Positions 9,279 to 17,225 of a DNA stretch of 64,000 nucleotides are shown here, piece by piece. The notes beneath the pieces were generated by a model. It made no database searches, had not been told where the DNA came from, and worked only from the letters and a program-made list of their open reading frames with translations. Location: the NCBI RefSeq assembly GCF_002305855.1, contig NZ_CP022163.1:4216292-4280291 (forward strand), in the 5' to 3' direction. The stretch's first letter is position 1. Each line of letters starts with the position of its first letter. The stretch is from Melittangium boletus DSM 14713 (GTDB taxonomy: Bacteria; Myxococcota; Myxococcia; Myxococcales; Myxococcaceae). Made by a program: the position numbers and the translations under genes.

Positions 9279-9950
9279 ATGTCCGACCCGAATCGGCCTC
9301 CCCACATGGGGGCACCTTGTGACACGCCGCATGAGCCCGACGACGAGACGCGGCTGACGCGGCGCGAGTTCGTCGGCACCGCCGTGGCGGGAGGTGCGTT
9401 GCTCGCCAGTGGTCTGCTCTCGCCCGCGAGCGTGGAAGCGGCCAGCTCGAAAGTTCCGCCAGGCCTGGACGGCCCCCCGGTGCCGCCCGTGTCCCTGACG
9501 CTCCAGGTGAACGGCCAGGAGAAGGAGTTGACCCTCGAGCCGCGCGTCTCCCTGCTCGACGCATTGCGCGAGAACCTGGGCCTGTCCGGCACGAAGAAGG
9601 GCTGCGACATGGGCCAGTGTGGCGCGTGCACCGTGCTCGTGGACGGGCGCCGGGTGGTCTCCTGCCTCACGCTCGCGGTGATGCAGCGGGGCAAGTCCAT
9701 CACCACCATCGAGGGCCTGGCCCAGGGCGACACGCTGCACCCCATGCAGGCGGCCTTCCTCTCCCATGACGGCTTCCAGTGCGGCTACTGCACACCGGGG
9801 CAGATCATGAGCGCGGTGGGCTTCACGAAGGAGCCCTGGGGCCCGAGCGACGCGGACATCCGCGAGGGCATGTGCGGCAACCTCTGCCGCTGCGGAGCCT
9901 ATCCGAACATCGTGGCCGCGGTGCGCGAGGCGCGCGCCCAGAAGGCGTGA
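9279..9950 (+). CDS. paoA: PaoA-type 2Fe-2S subunit of periplasmic aldehyde oxidoreductase (Tat-exported)
   Basis: A 223-aa product from ATG 9279, chosen because AGGAG lies 6-7 bases upstream. An earlier ATG at 9168 has no such site. Residues 26-55 form a Tat signal (T-R-R-E-F-V followed by a hydrophobic stretch to S-V-E-A-A). The N-terminal ferredoxin fold carries C109, C114, C117 and C129. The helical domain carries C168-x2-C171 and C203-x-C205, binding two 2Fe-2S clusters. It passes electrons from the molybdenum centre to FAD. Gene order A-B-C-D equals E. coli yagTSRQ (paoABCD), which detoxifies aromatic aldehydes in the periplasm. Confidence 0.9.
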   Translation: MSDPNRPPHMGAPCDTPHEPDDETRLTRREFVGTAVAGGALLASGLLSPASVEAASSKVPPGLDGPPVPPVSLTLQVNGQEKELTLEPRVSLLDALRENLGLSGTKKGCDMGQCGACTVLVDGRRVVSCLTLAVMQRGKSITTIEGLAQGDTLHPMQAAFLSHDGFQCGYCTPGQIMSAVGFTKEPWGPSDADIREGMCGNLCRCGAYPNIVAAVREARAQKA

Positions 9951-9966
9951 GAGGGAGAGCCACCCC

Positions 9967-10956
9967 GTGAGAGCCATCGACTACGTCGCCGTCCAGGACG
10001 CGCCCGCCGCGCTGGAGAAGCTGTCCGCCCGGCCCATGGAGACCTCGCTCGTCGCCGGAGGCACCAACCTCCTGGACCTGATGAAGCTGCACGTGCGGAA
10101 CCCGGCGCTCCTGGTGGACATCAACGGGCTGCCGCTCGACCAGGTGGAGGAACTGGAGGGCGGGGCGCTGCGCATCGGCACGCTTGTGCGCAACAGCGAT
10201 CTGGCGAACCACCGGCTCGTGCGCGAGCGCTACCCGGTGCTCTCCCAGGCGCTGCTCGCGGGGGCCTCGCCACAGCTGCGCAACATGGCCACGCTCGGTG
10301 GCAACATCCTGCAACGCACGCGCTGCGCGTACTTCCGCGACGTGTCCCAGGCGTGCAACAAGCGCGAGCCCGGCACCGGGTGCGCGGCCCTGGAGGGCTA
10401 CAACCGGATGCACGCGGTGCTGGGCACGAGCAACCAGTGCATCGCCGCGAATCCCTCGGACATGAACGTGGCGCTCGTGGCGTTGGACGCGTCCATCCAA
10501 CTCCGGGGCCCCGAGGGCGAACGCGACGTGCCCTTCGCCGCCTTCCACCTGGAGCCCGGCACGCACCCCGAACGGGAGACCGTGCTCAAGCCCGGGGAGC
10601 TCATCACCCACGTGACGCTGCCCGCGTCGGGCTTCGCGTCTCGCTCGCGCTACGTGAAGGTGAGGGATCGCGCGTCCTATGCCTTCGCGCTCGCCTCGGC
10701 CGCGGTGGCGCTGCAACTGGAGGAGGGCACCATCCAGGACGCGCGCGTGGCGCTGGGCGGCGTGGGCACCCGGCCCTGGCGCTCGACGGAGGCGGAGGCG
10801 GTGCTCATCGGCCAGAAGGCGGACGAGGTGCGCTTCAAGGCCGCCGCCGCCGCCGCGCTCAAGGGCGCCAAGACGCGCACGCACAATGCCTTCAAGGTGG
10901 ACCTGGCGCGGCGCACGCTCGTGCGCGCCCTGTCCCTCACCGCTGGACTCGTCTGA
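9967..10956 (+). CDS. paoB: PaoB-type FAD subunit with extra 4Fe-4S cluster site
   Basis: A 329-aa FAD-binding subunit of the molybdenum hydroxylase family. The FAD loop A-G-G-T-N-L at residues 30-35 and the second motif T-L-G-G-N at 109-113 are visible. Between them and the C-terminal CO-dehydrogenase flavoprotein domain lies a cysteine insertion with C120, C130, C139 and C158. In E. coli PaoB an equivalent insertion binds a 4Fe-4S cluster absent from most xanthine dehydrogenases. It starts with GTG 16 bases after paoA and is followed 15 bases later by paoC, so one operon. It has no signal peptide; it is presumably exported as a complex with PaoA. Confidence 0.9.
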   Translation: MRAIDYVAVQDAPAALEKLSARPMETSLVAGGTNLLDLMKLHVRNPALLVDINGLPLDQVEELEGGALRIGTLVRNSDLANHRLVRERYPVLSQALLAGASPQLRNMATLGGNILQRTRCAYFRDVSQACNKREPGTGCAALEGYNRMHAVLGTSNQCIAANPSDMNVALVALDASIQLRGPEGERDVPFAAFHLEPGTHPERETVLKPGELITHVTLPASGFASRSRYVKVRDRASYAFALASAAVALQLEEGTIQDARVALGGVGTRPWRSTEAEAVLIGQKADEVRFKAAAAAALKGAKTRTHNAFKVDLARRTLVRALSLTAGLV

Positions 10957-10971
10957 CGGAGCGAGAACGCC

Positions 10972-13179
10972 ATGGACAACACGGTAGGCAAGCCGCTGGA
11001 CCGGGTGGATGGGCGGCTCAAGGTGACGGGCGCGGCGAAGTACTCCGCCGAGTATCCCCTGGAGGGCCTGGTGCACGCGGTGATCATCACCAGCACCATC
11101 GCCCATGGCTCGGTGACCCGCGTGGACACCCAGGAGGCGCGGAAGGCGCCGGGCGTGCTCGCCATCCTCACCCCGGACCATCCCCCCAAGCTCGCGCGGG
11201 ATCCGAGCAAGAAGCAGAAGCCGCAGGATCGCTTCGTCCACGTGATGCAGACGCGCAAGGTGGATTACCAGAGACAGCCCGTGGCGCTCGTCATCGCGGA
11301 CACGCTGGAGCGGGCCACGCATGCCGCCGCGTTGGTGAAGATCCAGTACCGCGAGAGCAAGGCGAAGGTGAACCTCCTGGCCGAGCGCTCGCGGGCGTAC
11401 ACCCCGAAACCGGAGGCGATGAATGGCCGCCAGGCGGATCTGGTGCAGGGCAAGGCGCCCACGGTGAAGGCGGCGGCCCAGGTGGACACCACGTACACGA
11501 CGCCCTACGAGCACCACAACCCCATGGAGCCGCACGCGACGACGGCCGTGTGGGACGGGGAAAAGCTCACCGTGTACGACGCCACCCAGGGCGTCTTCAA
11601 CGTCCGCGAGCGGCTGGCGGCGCTGTTCGGCCTGCCGCCGGAGAACGTGCGCGTCATCACCAAATTCATTGGCGGAGGCTTCGGCTGCAAGGGCAGCACG
11701 TGGGCGCACACGGTGCTCGCGGCCATCGCGGCGCGCACGGTCTCCCGGCCGGTGAAGCTGGTGCTGCGGCGCGAGCAGATGTTTGGCCCGGTGGGCTTCC
11801 GTCCGGAGACGCACCAGCGCGTGCGGCTCCAGGCCCAGAAGGACGGCAAGCTCCTCGACGTGCGCCATGAGGTGCTGACGGCCACCTCCACCTTCGACGA
11901 GTTCATCGAGCCGTGCGCCGCCGTCACCCGCATCCTCTACGCGAGCGAGCAGATCTCCACCTCGCACCGGGCGGTGCGGCTCAACCTGGGCACTCCCACC
12001 TTCATGCGCGCCCCCGGCGAGGCTTCTGGCAGCCACGCGCTCGAGTGCGCCATGGACGAGCTCGCCTATACGCTCGGAATGGATCCCCTCGCGCTGCGGC
12101 TGCGCAACCACGCGGACCTGGATCCCGAGACGGGAAAGCCCTGGAGCAGCAAGTCCCTCAAGGAGTGCTACCGCGTGGCGGCCGAGAAGTTCGGCTGGGC
12201 CCGGCGCGACCCCGTCCCGCGCTCGATGAAGGACGGCCGCGCGCTCATCGGCTGGGGCATGGCCACCGCCACCTACCCGGTGCACCGCTCCAAGGCGGGC
12301 GCCCGGGCCTCGCTCCTGCCCGATGGCCGCGTGCGGGTCGTCTCCGGCTCGCAGGACCTGGGGACGGGTTCCTACACCGTCTTCACCCAGGTGGCGGCGG
12401 ACGCGCTCGGTTTGCCCCCGAGCCAGGTGTCCTTCGACCTGGGCGATACCCAGATGCCCCAGACGCCCGTGTCCGGCGGCTCGCAGACGGCCGCCAGCAC
12501 GGGCTCCGCCGTGAAGCTCGCCGCGCTCGCCCTGCGGGACAAGGCCATCGCCCTCGCCGTCGCGGACACCGCCTCGCCCCTGGTGGGCCTGAAGGCCGAG
12601 GACGTGAGGGTGGACAACGGCCAGCTCGTGTCCGGCGGCAAGAAGGACAGCTACGCCGCGTTGATGAAGCGCCAGAAGCTCGACTCCCTGGACGCCGAGG
12701 CGGACGCCGGGCCGGGCAAGGAGAAGGAGCGGTACGCCATGCACTCGTTCGGCGCCCAGTTCGCGGAGGTCCGGGTGGATCCCGACCTGGGCGAGGTGCG
12801 CGTCAGCCGGTGGGTGGCGGCGTTCGGCGCGGGCAACATCCTCAACTCCAAGACGGCCCGGAGTCAGATGTACGGCGGTATCGTCATGGGTATCGGCATG
12901 GCGCTGATGGAGCACTCGGTGGTGGATCCCCGCAGCGGGCGCTTCATCACCCAGGACCTGGCGGACTATCATGTCCCGGTGAACCCGGACGTTCCCGACA
13001 TCGACATCACCTTCGTGCCGGAAAACGACCCTCACGTGAATCCGATTGGCGTCAAGGGCATCGGGGAGATCGGCATCACGGGCGTGAGCGCGGCCATCGC
13101 GAACGCGGTGTTCCACGCCACGGGCCGGCGCGTGCGCGAGCTGCCCCTGACGTTGGATAAAATCCTCGAGGAGGTGTGA
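10972..13179 (+). CDS. paoC: PaoC-type molybdopterin-binding catalytic subunit
   Basis: A 735-aa catalytic subunit, essentially the same length as E. coli PaoC. The N-terminal hammerhead domain is followed by the Mo-cofactor domains. Visible motifs include F-I-G-G-G-F-G-C-K-G, R-A-P-G-E-A near residue 345, S-G-G-S-Q-T-A and the C-terminal V-K-G-I-G-E-I-G, whose glutamate (about E699) is the catalytic base of the family. It oxidises aldehydes to acids using water as oxygen source with an MCD cofactor. Substrate range cannot be read from sequence; aromatic aldehydes are expected by analogy. Six bases separate it from the XdhC-type gene. Confidence 0.9.
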   Translation: MDNTVGKPLDRVDGRLKVTGAAKYSAEYPLEGLVHAVIITSTIAHGSVTRVDTQEARKAPGVLAILTPDHPPKLARDPSKKQKPQDRFVHVMQTRKVDYQRQPVALVIADTLERATHAAALVKIQYRESKAKVNLLAERSRAYTPKPEAMNGRQADLVQGKAPTVKAAAQVDTTYTTPYEHHNPMEPHATTAVWDGEKLTVYDATQGVFNVRERLAALFGLPPENVRVITKFIGGGFGCKGSTWAHTVLAAIAARTVSRPVKLVLRREQMFGPVGFRPETHQRVRLQAQKDGKLLDVRHEVLTATSTFDEFIEPCAAVTRILYASEQISTSHRAVRLNLGTPTFMRAPGEASGSHALECAMDELAYTLGMDPLALRLRNHADLDPETGKPWSSKSLKECYRVAAEKFGWARRDPVPRSMKDGRALIGWGMATATYPVHRSKAGARASLLPDGRVRVVSGSQDLGTGSYTVFTQVAADALGLPPSQVSFDLGDTQMPQTPVSGGSQTAASTGSAVKLAALALRDKAIALAVADTASPLVGLKAEDVRVDNGQLVSGGKKDSYAALMKRQKLDSLDAEADAGPGKEKERYAMHSFGAQFAEVRVDPDLGEVRVSRWVAAFGAGNILNSKTARSQMYGGIVMGIGMALMEHSVVDPRSGRFITQDLADYHVPVNPDVPDIDITFVPENDPHVNPIGVKGIGEIGITGVSAAIANAVFHATGRRVRELPLTLDKILEEV

Positions 13180-13185
13180 AGCACC

Positions 13186-14391
13186 ATGCGAGAGCTGAGC
13201 GAGGTCCTCACCGCCTGGCGGGCCGCCAGGAGCAGCCCGGAGCCGCTCATCCTCGCGACGATCGTGCGTGTGGAGGGTTCGACGTACCGGCGGCCGGGCG
13301 CGCGCATGCTGATGACGGGTGAGCGCCAGCTCGCGGGCGGTATCAGCGGCGGCTGCCTGGAGTCGGACGTGTTGCGCAAGGCGCTCTGGCGCACCTCCCA
13401 GGGCGAGTCCGTCGTCATTCAGTACGACTCGCGCTCGGATGACGAGTTCGCTTTCACCATGGGTCTGGGCTGCAACGGGCTCGTCGAGCTGCTGCTCGAG
13501 CGTCTGGACCCCACGGCGCTCCAGGGGAGCGTCCTCGACTTCCTGGAGCGCGCTCAGGGCGAGCGCATCGCCGCGGCCCTGGCCACCGTGGTGGTCGCCG
13601 CCGAGGGCCGTGAGCGGGTGGGGGCGCGGGTGATGCTCGACGCGCGCGGGCGCATGGAGGCCACGATCGAGGACGAGGCCCTGCGCGGCCTGCTGCGCGA
13701 GGACCTGGAGCGGGCGCTGGCGAGTGGCCGCTCGGGCTACCAGCGCCGGGAGACGGCCGCTCGGGTGGTGGAGGTGGCCATCGAGGTGGTGCCGCCCCCG
13801 GTGCCCATCGTCATCTTCGGCACGGGCGTCGACGTGCTCCCGGTGGTCGACCTGGCCAAGAACGTGGGCTGGCACGTGACGGTGGTGGGGACCCGGCCCA
13901 CGGGAAACCTGCGCACGCGCTTTCCGCGCGCGGACGCGTGGGTGGGCGCGCGCGCCGACAAGGCCCTGTCCGAGCTGAACCTGGACTCGCGCACGCTCGC
14001 GCTGCTCATGACGCACAACTACCCCGAGGACGAGGCGGTGCTCGCGCAACTGCTCACCTCACCCGTGCGCTACATCGGCGTGCTCGGACCCCGGCGCCGC
14101 ACCGAGCGGCTGCTCACGACGCTCGCGGCCCAGGGCGTGCGTCCCTCGGCCGAGCAGCTCGCGCGGGTGTACGGGCCCATGGGGTTGGACATTGGAGCGG
14201 AGGGCGGTGACGAGATCGCCCTGTCGATCATCGCCGAACTCCAGGCCTTCCTCTCCGGACGCCAGGGGGGAGCGCTGAGGGCGCGCACGGCCCCCATCCA
14301 CCCGGAGCCGGAGGACTTCACGCCGCGCACGCTGCCGCTCGCCGAGGAGAATGTCCTCCAGGCGAGCTGCGCGTTGACCGTGGAGCCCTGA
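13186..14391 (+). CDS. paoD: XdhC/PaoD-family molybdenum cofactor insertion chaperone
   Basis: A 401-aa XdhC-type protein. The N-terminal XdhC/CoxI domain has A-T-I-V-R-V-E-G-S-T-Y-R-R-P-G and the G-G-C-L-E motif with its conserved cysteine near residue 56. A C-terminal Rossmann-like domain begins near residue 205 (I-F-G-T-G) and ends with an I-G-A-E-G-G-D-E-I-A-L-S motif. In E. coli PaoD binds the mature cofactor, protects it and inserts it into PaoC. Last gene of the four-gene operon, which together with divergent mocA forms a complete production unit for the oxidoreductase. Confidence 0.88.
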   Translation: MRELSEVLTAWRAARSSPEPLILATIVRVEGSTYRRPGARMLMTGERQLAGGISGGCLESDVLRKALWRTSQGESVVIQYDSRSDDEFAFTMGLGCNGLVELLLERLDPTALQGSVLDFLERAQGERIAAALATVVVAAEGRERVGARVMLDARGRMEATIEDEALRGLLREDLERALASGRSGYQRRETAARVVEVAIEVVPPPVPIVIFGTGVDVLPVVDLAKNVGWHVTVVGTRPTGNLRTRFPRADAWVGARADKALSELNLDSRTLALLMTHNYPEDEAVLAQLLTSPVRYIGVLGPRRRTERLLTTLAAQGVRPSAEQLARVYGPMGLDIGAEGGDEIALSIIAELQAFLSGRQGGALRARTAPIHPEPEDFTPRTLPLAEENVLQASCALTVEP

Positions 14392-14481
14392 GCACGCGGG
14401 TCCGCCTGCTACATCTGGCGATGAAGGCCGTACCCGGTTTCGACAGGGCTGAGCCTGCTTGCCGAATCGCGAGGCGGGCGC

Positions 14482-15087
14482 TCAAAAGCCAGAAGGGTGA
14501 CGACTGCCCCACTCCAAAAAGGAACGCGAGTTACTGAAGAACTTGATGCCACTGGAGACCAGTGCGGCTCTGACCTCTGGTTGCTCGAAGCTCTTGGTGT
14601 TCTCGCTCAGGAAGGCCTTGGTCTCCGCCGCACGTTGCTGACTGTGATGGAGGATGGTGTGCAGGATCAGGTTGTCTGTCGGTTCCCCCTCGATCAATTC
14701 GTTGTCGAGAGCCGCGAGGAGTGTCTGTGGGTTGGTGTCGACCACTGTCGCTTGGGAGGATAACTCCCGGAGCAGATCGAACAATCGATCCTGGACGTCG
14801 TTCATGAGGTCGGCGTGTTGGAGCTTCGCCTGTTCGAGGCTCTTGATCATGGCCGAGGCATTGAGCGAAGTGTTGTCGCGACGCAATTGACTGATTTGTT
14901 CGTCAACTTGGCGGTCGAACTTTTTTCTGCCCTTGCGATCGTACTCTAGAGCGGAGAATGCCTCCATGGTCGAAATCCTTGGCAGAACGAGAACAAGCGG
15001 CGGAATGGTCTTGAGAATCTCCTGAACGTTTGACTCGCGACCCGTCGCGACGGCCATCAAGAAGTTGGTTTCAACGTAGAGAATCAC
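14482..15087 (-). CDS. PIN-domain-like protein
   Basis: A 201-aa product starting with GTG 15087, overlapping the upstream nuclease-like gene by four bases. The N-terminus (I-L-Y-V-E-T-N-F-L-M) resembles the first strand of PIN ribonucleases, where D/E-T-N-x-L holds a metal-binding acid. S-T-M-E-A-F gives a second acid and E-P-T-D-N-L-I-L a third; the fourth position is N in S-E-N-T-K-S-F. PIN domains cleave RNA and are common toxins. The middle is a charged helical stretch. Sampled lines run at about 47-60% GC, clearly below the roughly 70% of the flanking genes, suggesting transfer. No small antitoxin is visible; the REase-like partner is the only linked gene. Confidence 0.6.
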   Translation of the reverse strand: MILYVETNFLMAVATGRESNVQEILKTIPPLVLVLPRISTMEAFSALEYDRKGRKKFDRQVDEQISQLRRDNTSLNASAMIKSLEQAKLQHADLMNDVQDRLFDLLRELSSQATVVDTNPQTLLAALDNELIEGEPTDNLILHTILHHSQQRAAETKAFLSENTKSFEQPEVRAALVSSGIKFFSNSRSFLEWGSRHPSGF

Positions 15088-15767
15088 ACCTGCGCCTCGG
15101 CTTCAGTCGAGCCGCCACTGAGTTGTTGCAGCAGTCCAATCGCATCGAGTTCAGCCGAGGCGGGTGGTACGGGACTATTCCAGTGATAGGCGAGGTCTCG
15201 CAGCCACGCGTCCACCAACGTTGTGAGGTAGGGACTGAAAATGCGCTTGCTCGCGAACTCCGGGTCGTAGTGTTGGAGGATGTCCCGGGTGCGAAGTATG
15301 CAGATGGGATTGGAGAGGTCGCCAAAGCCACCGCGGAAGATCCGGATTTCCAATGGATCGACCCACATGGCGAAGGAGACCTTCTTGCTCGCGGAGAGGA
15401 GTGAGTCCGGCAGGTGTCGCACGGAGCGGGTCAATGCCTTGCCCTTGACCTCGACAATCAGGACATTCCTGTTTTCCCGGTCTCGAACCACGAGATCTGC
15501 GTGAGGGCTCATGGTTCGATCCTGTAGGCGTGGATCGAGGTCGTCAAGGAGCACCCAGGGGACCGTCGTTCTGCGGCTGCTTGGTGGCACTGCGAGCGGC
15601 GCAGGTGATGCTTCCCTGCTGGGGCCATGCCCCCCTCGGGCTTCTTCGTCGACGTCGTACTCACCCAATCCCTTCAACCAGAAAGCGCTTTTCCTCGGAA
15701 GGACCGCTGGGGGCGGTTTATCTCCACCCACCGTGGGTGGTCGCGAAAATGAACGGAGGAAGGACAT
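15084..15767 (-). CDS. PD-(D/E)xK-type restriction endonuclease-like protein
   Basis: A 227-aa protein. Residues about 85-115 carry S-P-H-A-D-L-V-V followed by I-V-E-V-K-G-K, the D...E-x-K core of restriction-type nucleases (as in HsdR N-terminal domains). The N-terminal about 65 residues are low complexity and proline rich. Start ATG 15767 has a strong GGAGGGAG upstream. It overlaps the PIN gene by four bases, so the two are co-translated. Reduced GC compared with neighbours. A 17-bp perfect palindrome lies in its first codons (15724-15740). A defence or addiction role is inference. Confidence 0.6.
   Translation of the reverse strand: MSFLRSFSRPPTVGGDKPPPAVLPRKSAFWLKGLGEYDVDEEARGGHGPSREASPAPLAVPPSSRRTTVPWVLLDDLDPRLQDRTMSPHADLVVRDRENRNVLIVEVKGKALTRSVRHLPDSLLSASKKVSFAMWVDPLEIRIFRGGFGDLSNPICILRTRDILQHYDPEFASKRIFSPYLTTLVDAWLRDLAYHWNSPVPPASAELDAIGLLQQLSGGSTEAEAQV
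15724..15740. repeat. 17-bp perfect inverted repeat at the start of the REase-like gene
   Basis: CCACCCAC-C-GTGGGTGG, eight-base arms around one base, near codons 10-15 of the REase-like gene. It could be an operator or be chance in coding DNA. Confidence 0.3.
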
Positions 15768-15794
15768 GCGTCTCCCTCCTTCCTCCAGGGGGCC

Positions 15795-16211
15795 TCAGTG
15801 GGCCGTGGAGAGGACGGCCTCGATGCGAGGGATGTGCTCGCGCACGCCTCTCCAGCCTTCCTCGAGCCGGGTCGAGCGCGAGGTGATCAACATGAGCGCG
15901 GCACGCCCCTGCGAGAGCACGCTCGCGAAGTGCAGGTTGTTCCGGGAGACGATTTGAATCTCCTGGAAGGCGTAATCACCGTTCTCCGGGATGCCCCGCT
16001 GCATGCGCACCAGTTGCTCCACCCGGGTGACGCTGGGACCGCGGAACATCTCCGCGAACCCGGCGACCACTGCTTCGTGCAGCGTGCTCTTTCCCGTGAC
16101 CTTGTTGTAGACGCCGATGAGCTGGGTGGTCCGCAGGTCGATGACGGCGCAGGCGAGTCCTCCCTCCAGCCCCTCGACCAGGTCGCGACAGATATTCCTG
16201 ACGGCTTCCAT
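15795..16211 (-). CDS. Roadblock/LC7-like small protein in the ScoE/FcoT operon
   Basis: A 138-aa protein. The layout is one N-terminal helix, a strand pair around A-C-A-V-I-D-L and G-V-Y-N-K-V, a central helix, then two strands and a C-terminal helix, which resembles the profilin-like roadblock/LC7 fold of small GTPase regulators. The match is structural impression only. It starts 15 bp after the SyrP-like dioxygenase and is the last gene of the minus-strand operon running from 18626. A role as accessory or regulator of that pathway is inferred from position. Confidence 0.5.
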   Translation of the reverse strand: MEAVRNICRDLVEGLEGGLACAVIDLRTTQLIGVYNKVTGKSTLHEAVVAGFAEMFRGPSVTRVEQLVRMQRGIPENGDYAFQEIQIVSRNNLHFASVLSQGRAALMLITSRSTRLEEGWRGVREHIPRIEAVLSTAH

Positions 16212-16226
16212 GTGGAGGAATCCTGA

Positions 16227-17210
16227 CTACGCGCTTTGCGCGGCGTAACGGGGCGAGCGGAATGACGCCAGGATCTTCCGCCGGCCGGCGAACGGCAGAC
16301 GGCCATGCGAGGCGAGCATGTTGTCGAAGTAGAGGACGTCGTTCTTCTTCCACTCGATGGACACCTCCTGCTCCTCGTACAGCGCGAGGATGTCGGCGAC
16401 CACCGAGTCCTCGATGGGGGTGCCGTCGCCGTAGAAGGCGTTCTGCCAGACCTCGCCCTGCGCGGCGCTCGACATCGTCCCGGTGAACGACCCCAGGAGC
16501 TTCGACCAGTAGGTGTAGTGCCACAGCACCAGGGTGTTGAAGAAGGCGGGAGTGCCTGTCTCGGGGTGCGCGCGCACCGCGGGGGCCCGCTGCGTGAGCG
16601 TCAGCCGGTTCTCGCCGTGCCACTCGGCCTGGACGCCGTTCTTCTTGCAGAACTCGGTGATCCACTGGGGATCCGTGGTTCCGAAGGTCTCCTGGATGGA
16701 GCGGTAGGGCGTGTCCTTCGTGTAGTTGCGCACGTACTTGAGCCCGTGGTGGAGGAACTTGTCCCGGAGGGAGGTGGGCAGGCTCTCGTAGAGACGGCGC
16801 GCGTCGCAGAGGGTCGTCGCGCCTCCCTCCTCGGGAGGCTCCTCGCAGAAGAACAGGATCTGCATGGGCCAGTAGGCGTTGTAGGCCATCTCGTGGTGCT
16901 GGGCGAGGCTGTGCTTGGGCGGCAGCTCCGTCGAGTTGTAGACCTCCGGCGCGACGAGGGTGCGCGGTCCGATGCCGCCCCGGTAGTCGATGGCCTCCGG
17001 TTCGAGCGCCTTCGCCGTGGCCGAGAAGCCATTCCGGTCGCAGTCGAAGCCGCGCAGGATGACGCCGCGGTGGCGGAGGATGGCGGCCTTCAGGAACGCA
17101 CGGTTTTCCTCGGCCCATGCCGCGGCGGGCATGCCCTGCTGCTTCGCCTCGACGACCAGCAGGAACTCACTCTCGGGATACAGAATGTCTGTCTTGACGG
17201 TGTTGTTCAT
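16227..17210 (-). CDS. TauD/SyrP-family Fe(II)/2-oxoglutarate dioxygenase
   Basis: A 327-aa protein from ATG 17210, preceded by GGGAG at good spacing; an ATG at 17225 abuts the upstream stop and is less likely. The iron triad is visible: H105-x-E107 in a Q-H-H-E-M-A-Y motif and distal H302 in D-N-M-L-A-S-H-G-R. The H-x-E (not H-x-D) form and the phrase around D-N-x-x-x-x-H-G-R are typical of the SyrP group, which hydroxylates amino acids bound to carrier proteins in nonribosomal peptide pathways. Here no NRPS is nearby. It is the third gene of the ScoE/FcoT operon, so it probably acts on the same intermediate or on its final peptide. Confidence 0.75.
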   Translation of the reverse strand: MNNTVKTDILYPESEFLLVVEAKQQGMPAAAWAEENRAFLKAAILRHRGVILRGFDCDRNGFSATAKALEPEAIDYRGGIGPRTLVAPEVYNSTELPPKHSLAQHHEMAYNAYWPMQILFFCEEPPEEGGATTLCDARRLYESLPTSLRDKFLHHGLKYVRNYTKDTPYRSIQETFGTTDPQWITEFCKKNGVQAEWHGENRLTLTQRAPAVRAHPETGTPAFFNTLVLWHYTYWSKLLGSFTGTMSSAAQGEVWQNAFYGDGTPIEDSVVADILALYEEQEVSIEWKKNDVLYFDNMLASHGRLPFAGRRKILASFRSPRYAAQSA

Positions 17211-17225
17211 GACTCGAGCTCCCAT

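Noticed and set aside
9823..14049. Very long open frame antisense to paoABCD (1408 codons)
   Set aside because: It is rich in H, R and A with no domain pattern; the forward genes have clear motifs. Typical shadow frame of high-GC DNA. The same applies to long antisense frames at 5985-8411, 24076-26487, 27435-29657, 44387-46465, 56269-58779 and 60089-62782.
14435..14448. CGGTTTCGACAGGG, resembling the 5' part of a tmRNA
   Set aside because: No tRNA-like 3' half, tag frame or pseudoknots follow; a short chance match.
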